NCBI GenBank assembly: GCA_900472575.1
Contig: UCIV01000024.1
Span: 186,001 to 250,000, forward strand
Length of the DNA stretch: 64,000 nucleotides
Source: Hyphomicrobiales bacterium
GTDB taxonomy: Bacteria; Pseudomonadota; Alphaproteobacteria; Rhizobiales; Rhizobiaceae
Direction: 5' to 3'
Shown piece after piece: positions 1 to 8,053 of the stretch (position 1 is its first letter; the number at the start of each line of letters is the position of its first letter). The position numbers and the translations under genes are program-made. The notes under the pieces were generated by a model. That model was not told the DNA's origin and made no database searches. It saw only the letters and a list, made by a program, of their open reading frames with translations.

Positions 1-192
1 TTCGCCCAGCCAGAGCAGGAGTCCTGCAAGCACACCGGCGACGCCGAGCCCCGCCGCTGCGCCGCCCCAGAGAAAACCGCGGGCGCGGCGCGTCTCCACG
101 CTCCGGCTGACCAGCCAGGCATCGAGAATGCCGATCACCAAAAGGGCTTCGACGCTCTCGCGCCAGACGACAAAGGCAATGGAGGCAAACAT
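1..192 (-). CDS. ftrC: FTR1-family iron permease (FtrC-like), N-terminal part
   Basis: Only the first 64 codons are present; the gene runs off the left edge. The start ATG lies 1 base after the stop of the cupredoxin gene, so it is translated as part of the same operon. Residues 11-15 are R-E-S-V-E, the REXXE iron-binding motif of Ftr1-type permeases, inside a first hydrophobic helix. A second hydrophobic segment begins near residue 41. With the P19-type protein and cupredoxin upstream this matches FtrC of the FtrABCD ferrous iron system known in Bordetella and Brucella, an inner-membrane permease. The missing C-terminal part should hold the second REXXE motif. Confidence 0.85.
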   Translation of the reverse strand, partial: MFASIAFVVWRESVEALLVIGILDAWLVSRSVETRRARGFLWGGAAAGLGVAGVLAGLLLWLGE

Positions 193-193
193 G

Positions 194-526
194 TCAGTCC
201 TCAGAAGGAACCGCGACGAGAACGGCGGGCGGAGCGTCCGGATGAAAATCGTCGAAGAACGAATATTCGCCCGGATCAAGATATTTGATGACGATGAAGG
301 TGGAGACCCCCGGTCCGATCACCTTCTCCTTGCTCAACGGAATGCTCTCGAACTCCGCCGGTGTCTTGCCGTTGTTGATCAGCCGGATTTCGAAGCGGGT
401 TTCGGCCGGCACTTCGAGACGCGACGGCGAAACCACGCCATCGTTGAACGTTATGGTGAAGCTTGGATCGTCAGCGGCCGCCACTATTGCCGGCGGAACA
501 ATCGAAAACGCGAGGAACAGCGCCAT
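194..526 (-). CDS. ftrB: periplasmic cupredoxin-domain protein (FtrB-like)
   Basis: A 110-residue protein with a hydrophobic export signal (about residues 1-17, cut near AAA/DD) and a single cupredoxin-like beta domain containing PAEFESIPLSKEKV and a YSFFDDFH loop. The mature part has no Cys and no Met, so it lacks the classical blue-copper ligand set; one His remains. It fits FtrB, thought to act in oxidation of Fe(II) before import by the Ftr1 permease. The reading frame extends upstream to 664 through the ftrA 3' end. I chose the ATG at 526 because the signal peptide starts there; a GTG at 577 is an alternative. It sits between ftrA and ftrC, all on the minus strand. Confidence 0.75.
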   Translation of the reverse strand: MALFLAFSIVPPAIVAAADDPSFTITFNDGVVSPSRLEVPAETRFEIRLINNGKTPAEFESIPLSKEKVIGPGVSTFIVIKYLDPGEYSFFDDFHPDAPPAVLVAVPSED

Positions 527-566
527 GGTGAGGCCAAGGCACTGTTCCTTACGGGGGGAAGAGTGA

Positions 567-1118
567 TCAGTAGCCACCCTTTTTGCCCACGCCCGTGAAA
601 GTGAAGTCATAGCTGGTCTCGAACGGCTCGAACCATTTGGCGACGCCGGTTTCGTCATCGACATGGCGGCCGAACATCATCCCGTCCGGCGCTGCAATCT
701 TGAACACGAGGTTATAGTCGCCGGGGCCGTCGAGCTTGACGTTGTCGCCGTAATGCGGCCCGTCGGAGGCAACCATCGGCATCAGCGGGCCTTCCGACAC
801 TTTCACGCCGCCCTTGGTCAGCACATAGCTAATCGTCAGGTTCGGCACCCAGTCGCCATTGGCAAACCCGTTCTTGTTATCCTTCGTCGCGTGGATATCG
901 GCTTCCAGATGCACGTCGGAATCGGCGGCTGCGCGCATCATGTGAGCCGGCTCCATCAGGATCGGCTGCAGATAGACCGCAGCCACTTCCATACCGCCTG
1001 CTTCCTGCGGCTCGCCGATCGGATATTCCAGGGCAGATGCCGAGCCGGCGGAAAAGAGTGTTGCAGCAGCAAAAGCGGCGGGCAGGAATGCCGTCTTGAA
1101 AATTTGGGTTTCGCGCAT
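567..1118 (-). CDS. ftrA: periplasmic iron-binding protein, P19/Tp34 family (FtrA-like)
   Basis: A 183-residue exported protein. The signal peptide covers about residues 1-29 and ends SAGSASA/LEY. The mature protein carries the family's Met/His-rich metal region (LMEPAHMMRAAADSDVHLEADIH). P19/Tp34 proteins bind Cu and Fe(II) in the periplasm and feed an Ftr1-type permease. The frame is open back to 1223, but the ATG at 1118 is preceded by GAAAAGGA about 7 bases upstream and begins a proper signal peptide. It is the first gene of a minus-strand operon with the cupredoxin and permease genes, divergent from the ferredoxin-type gene at 1347. Confidence 0.88.
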   Translation of the reverse strand: MRETQIFKTAFLPAAFAAATLFSAGSASALEYPIGEPQEAGGMEVAAVYLQPILMEPAHMMRAAADSDVHLEADIHATKDNKNGFANGDWVPNLTISYVLTKGGVKVSEGPLMPMVASDGPHYGDNVKLDGPGDYNLVFKIAAPDGMMFGRHVDDETGVAKWFEPFETSYDFTFTGVGKKGGY

Positions 1119-1180
1119 AACAGGTCCTTTTCGGGAAAATGTGGCGCGAACATCTGCCTGGAAAAATGTGGAGTCAAGCC

Positions 1181-1195
1181 TGAAAGTTTTCATCA
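1181..1195. promoter_or_regulatory. candidate iron-responsive (RirA/IRO-type) site between ftrA and ftrD
   Basis: The divergent 228-base interval contains TGA-AAGTTTTCA-TCA, an exact match to the TGA-N9-TCA pattern reported for the rhizobial iron-responsive operator bound by RirA. It lies 63 bases before the ftrA start. A match to such a short pattern is expected by chance about once in 4 kb, so context gives most of the weight. I saw no convincing Fur or Irr (ICE) box. Confidence 0.3.
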
Positions 1196-1346
1196 AGGTC
1201 ATGATATAAATGACAAAATTCAAATACTTCGGCTGATCTCCATGTTAAATATGAGAGTGTTTATCCTGATTGATTGGTATCTCATTCCAATTTGGGCGTG
1301 CGACATATTTACACGCTGGAATTGTTGTTGTGCCGAGAGAGATGAA

Positions 1347-2807
1347 ATGACAGAGATTTACCGTCATCGTGATTTCGCTCCGGCGGCAACGTTCGCGCCA
1401 TCGCTGCTGGTTGAGGCGGAGGAACTGCCCGAACGCCCAAACTGGCTCATCGCACTCGAAGCATTCTTCGTGCGGACGCGCCCGTATTACTGGATCATCC
1501 AGGGCATCATGTTTCTCGTGTTTCTTCTGGTGCTCGGCCTGCCGCTTCTGCTGCCCGATCCGCCGCCGGAAACGACGCCGCTGTCGAATGGAACGCTGGC
1601 GCTGCAATATCTGCTCTGGGGCATCTGGTTCCCGCTTGTCTTTCTGTCGGTCATCGTCTTCGGGCGGATCTGGTGCGGTCTTTTGTGCCCTATGGGGGCT
1701 GCTTCCGAGCTTGCCAATCGTTATGGCCTGCAACGCCGGATCCCGGCCTGGATCCGCTGGGAAGGCACGCCCGCACTCAGCTTCATTATCATGACGCTTT
1801 ACGGCCAGACGATCGGTGTGCGGGATCATCCCGAAGCTGCGGCAGGGCTTTTCGGCGGCACCATGCTTTTGGCAATAGCGATCGGCGGCCTTTATGGCCG
1901 CAAGAAACGCGTCTGGTGCAGGCATCTCTGCCCGATCGGCCGGGTGCTCGGGCTTTATTCCCGGCTTGGCGCAGTTCAGTTCACGCCGAAAATCCGGCTG
2001 CCGGGCGGCGATGCCTATAGCCAGAAAGGTGCCTGCCCGACGATGATCGACCTGCCGCGCAAGAGTGAAAGCCGGCACTGTATCGAGTGCTTTCGCTGCG
2101 TCCACCCGCACGCGGCTGGCAGTATCCGGCTGGATATCCGTCGTCCGGGCCGCGAGATCGAGGATATTCGTGATCATCGCGCCAACAAGGCGGAGGCCTG
2201 TTTCCTGTTTCTGGATACCGGCGTCGCCCTCGGCGGCTTCCTCTGGCTGGTGCTGCCGCAATATCAGCAATGGCGGCAGGCTTTTGGCGTGTTTGCAATC
2301 CAGCATCACTGGAACTGGGTCACTACTGTCGGCCCATCCTGGCTGATGAGCGTTCATCCGGCGCGTGCGGAAGTGTTCCGCTGGCTCGATTTCGTCATGA
2401 TCGTCTTCTTCATGTTGGCGATCATGGCGGCATTGACCGCTGTCCTTGCCTTGTTGACTGCGGTGAGTGCCTTTCTGGCGAAGCGTGCAGGGGCAGATGG
2501 CGGCTTCGGGCAGTTGTTTACCGAACTCGGTTATCAATATGCTCCGATTGCGCTGATTAGCCTGATCATCGGGCTTGGGGCAGAACTGCTGGAACCGTTG
2601 CGATATACCGCTTTTGGTGCAAGCGGCGCGGGCGCGATCCGCGGCGGGCTGTTTCTCATGGGGCTGCTGTGGAGCGTCTGGCTCGGAATAAAGATCCTCG
2701 AACGACAGCAGGTCGCACCAATCAGGCGCTTTCTGCCTCTGCTTCCGGGCATTGCCGGCAGCCTTTTCGTCGGCCTTGGCTGGTGGCCGGCGATCATCGG
2801 GCTTTGA
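1347..2807 (+). CDS. ftrD: membrane polyferredoxin, 4Fe-4S binding (FtrD/NapH-like)
   Basis: A 486-residue integral membrane protein with several transmembrane helices and Cys clusters on the loops: WCGLLCP (Cys110, Cys114), WCRHLCP (Cys191, Cys195), GACPTM, and CIECFRC (Cys245, 248, 251) followed by a further Cys-free hydrophobic half. This is the NapH/MauN/FtrD-type polyferredoxin layout. In FtrABCD systems FtrD is proposed to take electrons released when FtrB oxidises Fe(II). The open frame extends back to 663 through antisense ftrA sequence; I chose the ATG at 1347, right after GAGAGATGAA, where the protein-like sequence begins. Unlike the usual ftrABCD order, ftrD here is transcribed away from ftrABC. 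Confidence 0.78.
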   Translation: MTEIYRHRDFAPAATFAPSLLVEAEELPERPNWLIALEAFFVRTRPYYWIIQGIMFLVFLLVLGLPLLLPDPPPETTPLSNGTLALQYLLWGIWFPLVFLSVIVFGRIWCGLLCPMGAASELANRYGLQRRIPAWIRWEGTPALSFIIMTLYGQTIGVRDHPEAAAGLFGGTMLLAIAIGGLYGRKKRVWCRHLCPIGRVLGLYSRLGAVQFTPKIRLPGGDAYSQKGACPTMIDLPRKSESRHCIECFRCVHPHAAGSIRLDIRRPGREIEDIRDHRANKAEACFLFLDTGVALGGFLWLVLPQYQQWRQAFGVFAIQHHWNWVTTVGPSWLMSVHPARAEVFRWLDFVMIVFFMLAIMAALTAVLALLTAVSAFLAKRAGADGGFGQLFTELGYQYAPIALISLIIGLGAELLEPLRYTAFGASGAGAIRGGLFLMGLLWSVWLGIKILERQQVAPIRRFLPLLPGIAGSLFVGLGWWPAIIGL

Positions 2808-2938
2808 TCGACAGCATTGCCGCGCTGGCGGCGGGTGTAACCTTTCTTAACGTGACGACACACCGGCCGCGCGTCTGATCGCTACGGTTCCTTCCGGATC
2901 ATCCGCAGACATGTGCGGATAAAACGGAAAGGTGCCTC

Positions 2939-4168
2939 ATGTACGGGATATCCCGATCAGTGCTGCCGCAACTGCGTCTTGCCGTCTCGGCATTGGTGCT
3001 GTGGCTGATCTTCTTCTCGGCGTCACAGGCTGAAAGCCAGACGCCGGTCACGGTCGTCGTCGCTCGAAAAGGCGAGGTGACCGAGAAGATCCCCGTTGTC
3101 GGTTCGCTTGTCGCCAGGGAAGAGGTGGAGGTTCGTCCTTTCATCGAGGGACGGGTGATCGAACACATCCTTGCCGAAATCGGGCAACGGGTCGAGAGAG
3201 GACAGCTGCTTGCGCTGATCGACACGACCGAGGCACGTATGCTGCTCGACAAGAATTCGGTCAGCATGCTGCGGGCAAGAGCCGCTGCCGAAGTGGAGGA
3301 AAGCAGGCTCGAGGTTGCCGCGGTCAGCGAGGCGGAGGCGCGCAAGGTGCTGGAACGCAGCCGGGCGCTGCAGCCGAGAGGCGCCGTATCGCAGCAGCTT
3401 CTGGACGAACATGAAAATGCCCATGCCCGCGCGGTGGCGGAACTGCGGCTTGCGCGTCAATCGCTTGCGCTGGCGGAAGCCGATGCTGAGCTGATTGCCC
3501 GCGAGCGGAAGGAGATCGAGCTGACGATCGAGCGCAGCACGGTTCGCGCACCCGATGCCGGGTTGGTGCTCAAGCGGACGGCGCGCATCGGGGCGATGAC
3601 GTCCGCTTCCGCCAATCCGCTATTCGTCATCGCCAAGGATGCTGAAATCGAGTTCTCCACGCAGGTGACGGAAACGAGTTTCCTGCGGCTCGATGAAGGC
3701 ATGCGGGCGCAGATCAGCCTGCCGGGATATGAGGGTCAGCTCGGTGGCAGGTTACGGCTGAATGCAGCGCAGGTCGATCCGGTAACGCGCAGCGGCGAAG
3801 TGCGCATCGAACTGGATGAGGCGGATGGGCTGAAGCCCGGCGTCTTTGCCCGCGGAAGCATTAACGCTCCGGCGCGGCGTAACATTCTCCTACCCGGCAG
3901 TGCGGTGAATACCGCAAGCGGCGCAAGCAATGTCTTCGTCGTCAAGGACGGTGTCGTGGATCGTCGCGACGTGACTGTCGGCATCCGGCAGGAGGGCTTT
4001 GTCGAAATCATTGCCGGTGTCAGCGATGGCGAGATGGTCGTGCTGAAATCCGGCGGCTTTCTGAAAGCCCAGGAAAAGGTGCGGCCCGTCATGGCCATGT
4101 CGGAGCGGCCTGTTTCCGATCACATGGCCTCCGCCCTTGCCATGGAAAGCAGGGAGATGGCGCGATGA
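2939..4168 (+). CDS. RND efflux periplasmic adaptor (membrane fusion protein)
   Basis: A 409-residue protein with an N-terminal export signal (about residues 1-31, ending SASQA), a lipoyl/barrel-sandwich half (VGSLVAREEVEVRPFIEGRV), a long alpha-helical hairpin rich in Ala, Glu and Arg (about residues 95-195), the second lipoyl half (STVRAPDAGLVL), then beta-barrel and membrane-proximal domains. This is the HlyD/AcrA architecture. AAAGG precedes the ATG. Its last codons overlap the start of the RND pump gene by 4 bases (ATGA), so the two are translationally coupled. No outer-membrane channel gene is in the window, so the pair probably uses a TolC-type channel coded elsewhere. The substrate cannot be read from the sequence. 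Confidence 0.9.
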   Translation: MYGISRSVLPQLRLAVSALVLWLIFFSASQAESQTPVTVVVARKGEVTEKIPVVGSLVAREEVEVRPFIEGRVIEHILAEIGQRVERGQLLALIDTTEARMLLDKNSVSMLRARAAAEVEESRLEVAAVSEAEARKVLERSRALQPRGAVSQQLLDEHENAHARAVAELRLARQSLALAEADAELIARERKEIELTIERSTVRAPDAGLVLKRTARIGAMTSASANPLFVIAKDAEIEFSTQVTETSFLRLDEGMRAQISLPGYEGQLGGRLRLNAAQVDPVTRSGEVRIELDEADGLKPGVFARGSINAPARRNILLPGSAVNTASGASNVFVVKDGVVDRRDVTVGIRQEGFVEIIAGVSDGEMVVLKSGGFLKAQEKVRPVMAMSERPVSDHMASALAMESREMAR

Positions 4169-7100
4169 ACGGCAATATTTCCGCTTGGGCGATCCGCAAT
4201 CCGCTTCCCTCCATCCTGCTTTTCGTCATCTTGACGGTTGTCGGCATCTACAGCTTTACCCGGCTACCGATCACCTATTTCCCGACGATCATAACGCCGG
4301 CCGTGAAGGTCACGGTCGAGCAATCCGGCGCCACGCCGGTCGAACTGGAAACCGAGGTGACGCGGCTTGTCGAAAATGCGATCGCCTCGCTTCCGGCGAT
4401 CAAGGAATTGTCGTCGACGATCGGCGAGGGGCGTTCGGTCACCACGGTCGAATTCGAACTCGGCCTGGTTTCGCCGGATCGGGCGATGAACGATGTGCGA
4501 GATGCCGTGACAAGGATCAGGGGTGATCTGCCGAGCGCGATCGACGAGCCGATCATCGAACGGATCGAGGAGGAGGCGCAATCGATCGTCACTTATGCCG
4601 TCTCCAGCCAGGAAATGACGGTGACCGAACTATCCTGGTTAATCGATGACACGGTAAAACGCGACCTGCAGGGGCTTTCCGGCGTCGGGCGTATCGATCG
4701 GATTGGCGGGGCCGACCGCGAGATCCATGTCGAGCTCGATGCCGACCGGCTGCAGGCATTGTCGCTTTCGGTCAACTCGGTCAACGAGACGATCATGGAA
4801 ACCCAGCTCGACCGTTCGGGCGGGCGCAGTGATATGGAGGGCCGCGAGCAGGTGCTGACGACAGCCGCCGCCGCGAGCACCGTTTCCGGCTTGGCGGAAA
4901 CCCGCCTGTCGCTTGGTGGCGAAAACTCGGTCCGGCTGGCGGATGTCGCAACCGTCAGCGACACCTTTGCCGAACCGCGCGCGTTTGCGACCCTGAACGG
5001 TTCCGATGTCGTCGGTTTCTCAGTCTATCGGTCCCAGGGCGCAAGCGCCGTCACCGTGGCGAATGAAGTATCCGCTGCGGTCGAAAAACTACGTCTCAGC
5101 CATCCCGGTCTTCGCTTCGAGATTGTTGATGACACGATTTCATACACGGAAGGAAATTATCATTCGGCGATCAATACCCTGCTCGAAGGGGCGGCACTTT
5201 CGATCATCGTCGTGTTCCTCTTCCTGCGCGATTGGCGCGCGACGCTGGTTGCGGCTGTCGCATTGCCGCTGTCGATCATCCCGACATTCTTTGCCATCGA
5301 CATGCTCGGCTTCTCGCTCAACATACTCAGCCTTCTCGCCATTACGCTGGTGACCGGCATTCTGGTCGATGATGCCATCGTCGAGATCGAAAACGTCGTC
5401 CGGCATCGCAACATGGGAAAATCCGCCTATCGCGCGGCGCTCGATGCATCGGACGAAATCGGCCTAGCGGTGATTGCGATCTCGGCAACGATCATCGCCG
5501 TCTTTGCGCCTGTCGGGCTGATGAGCGGTGTCGTTGGGCTCTATTTCCGCGAATTCGGCCTGACCGTGGCTATCGCGGTGTTCTTTTCGCTTCTCGTCGC
5601 GCGGCTGATCACTCCGGTCATGGCGGCCTATATCATGACCGCCGCTCCGCCGGTCGAACCGAGAAAAGGAAAATTGTCGCTCGCCTACGAGTGGCTGCTG
5701 CGGCTGATGCTGCGGTGGAAATGGTTGACGGTCACAGCCGCCTTCGGCCTGTTCGCGCTGGCGATGATGTCACTGATGTCGGTTCCGACCACGTTCCTGC
5801 CGGAAGAAGACACCGGCCGCCTGACGCTGACCGTCGAATTGCCACCCGGCACAAGCCTCGACGAGACCCGTCAGGTCACCGACGGGATCGCCGTTACGAT
5901 CGGCAAGCTCGCCGAAGTCGAGGGTGTGCTGGTTCGGGCCGGATCGAGCATGAGCGGCCAGCAGGATGTGCGTTATGCGGTCGTCTCGGTCGACCTCGTG
6001 CACAAGGCGGAGCGTAACCGTTCTTCCTTTGTTATCGAAGCCGAACTCGAAAAGGCGCTGGTCGATATTCCAGATGTGCGACTGCGCTTTCTCAACGATC
6101 GCGGCGGTCGCGACATATCCTTTTCCGTGCTGGGCAGTGACGGTAATGCCGTTCAGGCGGCCACCGACCGGATCCTGCGCGAGATGGCATCAGACAGCAG
6201 CTTTGTCGGGGCTTCGAGCGATAATGTCGCGATGCGGCCGGAACTGCGCATGACGGTCGATACCGAAAAGGCGGCGACGCTCGGTGTCTCCACCGCAGCC
6301 ATTGCCAGCACGATGCGGATTTCGACGATCGGCGATGTGGATTCGCGCCTGGCGAATTTTATCGAGGGCTCGCGCCAGATCCCGATCCGCGTGGTTCTCG
6401 ATCGCGCCGCGCGAGGCAGATTGCCGGTTTTCGAGATGCTGAGCGTGCCGGCGGCAAATGGCGGGCAACTGCCGCTGTCGGCGGTCGCCACGATCAGTCT
6501 CGATGAGACAGTTGCGGCGATCGATCGTTTCGAGCGCCAGCGCCGGATCGAGATCGGCGTTGACATGGCGAATGGCCTGACCTCGGGCCAGGGGCTTGAG
6601 CGGTTGATGAAGCTCGAAAGCGTCAAGACCCTGCCGGATGGCGTGCGTGTCCAGGCGACCGGCGATTCGGATACGGAAGGCGAGATATTCGAGAGTTTTG
6701 CCGTTGCCATGGGTGGCGGTATCATGCTGGTGCTCATCGTCCTGATCCTGCTTTTCAAAAGCATCCTGTCACCTTTCACCATCCTGGCATCGCTGCCACT
6801 TTCGATCGGCGGGGTCGTCGCGGCGCTGCTTCTCAGCGGCTACCCGATATCCCTGCCTGTCGTGATCGGTATCCTGATGCTGATGGGTATCGTCACCAAG
6901 AATGCGATCATGCTGGTGGATTTCGCCGTCGAGCGGGAGGCGCATGGGCTTTCGCGCGGAGAGGCGGTTGTCGAAGCCTGCCGCGAGCGGGCGCGCCCGA
7001 TCATCATGACGACGCTTGCCATGGTAGGCGGCATGTTGCCCTCGGCTTTCGGTATCGGAGAGGGGGGCGAGTTTCGGGCTCCGATGGCAATCGCGGTGAT

Positions 7101-7248
7101 CGGCGGGCTGCTGGTTTCCACCATCCTCTCGCTGGTGGTGATCCCCTCCCTGCACCTGATCGTCTCCGCTGGCGGCGATCGTGCAAGCCAAATCTTCAGG
7201 CCTTTCCTCCCGTCGGCCGAAGCGGACCTGAAAGAGATCCAGAAATAG
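4165..7248 (+). CDS. RND-family efflux pump, inner-membrane transporter
   Basis: A 1027-residue AcrB/MdtB-class protein of normal family length. It has the first membrane helix (about residues 11-28), a large periplasmic porter region, a block of helices around residues 335-490 with the DDAIVEIENVVRH segment carrying the charged residues of the proton relay, then a second porter region and a C-terminal helix block with GIVTKNAIMLVDFA. It starts inside the last codons of the adaptor gene. It has the TonB-free, HAE-1/multidrug type arrangement rather than the heavy-metal HME type, but this is a judgement from general similarity. A strong hairpin terminator follows at 7296. Confidence 0.92.
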   Translation: MNGNISAWAIRNPLPSILLFVILTVVGIYSFTRLPITYFPTIITPAVKVTVEQSGATPVELETEVTRLVENAIASLPAIKELSSTIGEGRSVTTVEFELGLVSPDRAMNDVRDAVTRIRGDLPSAIDEPIIERIEEEAQSIVTYAVSSQEMTVTELSWLIDDTVKRDLQGLSGVGRIDRIGGADREIHVELDADRLQALSLSVNSVNETIMETQLDRSGGRSDMEGREQVLTTAAAASTVSGLAETRLSLGGENSVRLADVATVSDTFAEPRAFATLNGSDVVGFSVYRSQGASAVTVANEVSAAVEKLRLSHPGLRFEIVDDTISYTEGNYHSAINTLLEGAALSIIVVFLFLRDWRATLVAAVALPLSIIPTFFAIDMLGFSLNILSLLAITLVTGILVDDAIVEIENVVRHRNMGKSAYRAALDASDEIGLAVIAISATIIAVFAPVGLMSGVVGLYFREFGLTVAIAVFFSLLVARLITPVMAAYIMTAAPPVEPRKGKLSLAYEWLLRLMLRWKWLTVTAAFGLFALAMMSLMSVPTTFLPEEDTGRLTLTVELPPGTSLDETRQVTDGIAVTIGKLAEVEGVLVRAGSSMSGQQDVRYAVVSVDLVHKAERNRSSFVIEAELEKALVDIPDVRLRFLNDRGGRDISFSVLGSDGNAVQAATDRILREMASDSSFVGASSDNVAMRPELRMTVDTEKAATLGVSTAAIASTMRISTIGDVDSRLANFIEGSRQIPIRVVLDRAARGRLPVFEMLSVPAANGGQLPLSAVATISLDETVAAIDRFERQRRIEIGVDMANGLTSGQGLERLMKLESVKTLPDGVRVQATGDSDTEGEIFESFAVAMGGGIMLVLIVLILLFKSILSPFTILASLPLSIGGVVAALLLSGYPISLPVVIGILMLMGIVTKNAIMLVDFAVEREAHGLSRGEAVVEACRERARPIIMTTLAMVGGMLPSAFGIGEGGEFRAPMAIAVIGGLLVSTILSLVVIPSLHLIVSAGGDRASQIFRPFLPSAEADLKEIQK

Positions 7249-7295
7249 GCGCGCCATGATCCGACGGCCCCCAGGCCGATCCCCGGCGCGTCTGG

Positions 7296-7325
7296 ACGGG
7301 GCCAGCTTCCGCAGGCTGGCCCCGT
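7296..7325 (+). terminator. hairpin terminator after the RND operon
   Basis: A perfect 11-base stem ACGGGGCCAGC / GCTGGCCCCGT with an 8-base loop lies 48 bases after the RND stop codon, followed by a short pyrimidine-rich run. The rest of the interval 7326-7427 shows nothing I can name. Confidence 0.75.
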
Positions 7326-7427
7326 CATCCGTTTCTGCAGATTGTTTGGGAATGCGATATCCGCAAGCTGGAGCTTAGTGCGTCACCTATCCCGAGCTTG
7401 CCGCAGGCGAGGCGTGGCCTCGATACT

Positions 7428-7547
7428 TCAATAGCTGCGATCCACCAAAAGCATCAGGATAGTAACAGGGCCGCCCAGAAGTGCACCGGCAAGAACTGCC
7501 GATATCAGTACCTGAAAAATCAAACGTGAGAGGGGGCTTCTAGGCAT
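7428..7547 (-). CDS. possible small single-helix membrane protein, 39 aa
   Basis: A 39-codon frame from ATG at 7547 to TGA at 7428 starts MPRSPLSRLIFQ, continues with about 25 hydrophobic residues (VLISAVLAGALLGG and on to ILMLLV) and ends VDRSY. A basic N-terminus followed by one membrane helix is typical of real small membrane proteins. The Shine-Dalgarno sequence is weak (CAGGT about 10 bases upstream). It lies in an otherwise empty stretch between the RND terminator and the acyl carrier protein gene and points the same way as the latter. No function can be assigned. Confidence 0.35.
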   Translation of the reverse strand: MPRSPLSRLIFQVLISAVLAGALLGGPVTILMLLVDRSY

Positions 7548-7666
7548 TCAAAGCAACCTGCATCGGATGAACGTCAAATTCCCTGGCGAAGCTGTGAGAA
7601 GAAAAGGGATGCAAAAACAGAGCCATGTCGAAAGGCATGGGCCTTTGCTTCCCGGCACGTAAATTC

Positions 7667-7960
7667 TCAAAGCCGATCCGTCCTGGCGTTCGCAGAGGCT
7701 TGCAGATGTCGGATAATGTCGCCGACCGTCAGAAACCGGTCGGCCAGGTCGTCATCGATGGTAAAGCCAAACTCTTCTTCGAAGGCCATCACCATCTCGG
7801 TGATCTCGAGCGAGTCCGCACCCAGATCCTGCGACAGGCTTGCGTCTTCGACGAGGAGCTCTTCGGGAAGATCAAGATAGGTCGCGATGATGCTCTTTAC
7901 CCTGTTCGCCAGGTCTTTTGTGATGGGCTGGTAAGACCCGGTAAGGCGGGAATTTTCCAT
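7667..7960 (-). CDS. acyl carrier protein
   Basis: A 97-residue acidic helical protein with the phosphopantetheine attachment motif GADSLEI (Ser50) and the usual four-helix ACP pattern (DLGADSLEITEMVMAFEEEF, then GDIIRHL). It is longer at the N-terminus than housekeeping AcpP and is not the AcpXL type, so it is likely a specialised ACP delivering an acyl group to a lipid or secondary product. AAGAGAT precedes the ATG. It lies downstream of the PAP2-family phosphatase gene on the same strand, 93 bases apart, which hints at lipid or lipid A metabolism but does not prove it. Confidence 0.85.
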   Translation of the reverse strand: MENSRLTGSYQPITKDLANRVKSIIATYLDLPEELLVEDASLSQDLGADSLEITEMVMAFEEEFGFTIDDDLADRFLTVGDIIRHLQASANARTDRL

Positions 7961-7997
7961 GGTGAAATCTCTTTGGCGTTGTCATGAAATAGGCCGC

Positions 7998-8015
7998 AGC
8001 CCGAAAGCTCGGGCT
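7998..8015 (-). terminator. weak hairpin between PAP2 and ACP genes
   Basis: A 7-base perfect stem AGCCCGA / TCGGGCT with a 4-base loop lies between the two minus-strand genes. It is not followed by a T run, so it may be an intercistronic hairpin, not a full terminator. Confidence 0.3.
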
Positions 8016-8053
8016 ACGGCGCAGATGCGCGATATCGACATCGGTCGGGGTTT

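Noticed and set aside
663-1346. Long N-terminal extension of the ferredoxin-type frame
   Set aside because: It is the antisense of ftrA with no protein-like pattern; the real protein starts at 1347.
1245-2537. 430-codon frame antisense to ftrD
   Set aside because: Shadow frame of a GC-rich gene, rich in Arg, His and Gln, with no domain.
4165-7248. RND pump as part of the iron system
   Set aside because: It lies beside ftrD, but a 131-base gap separates them and nothing in the pump indicates metal efflux, so I do not link them.
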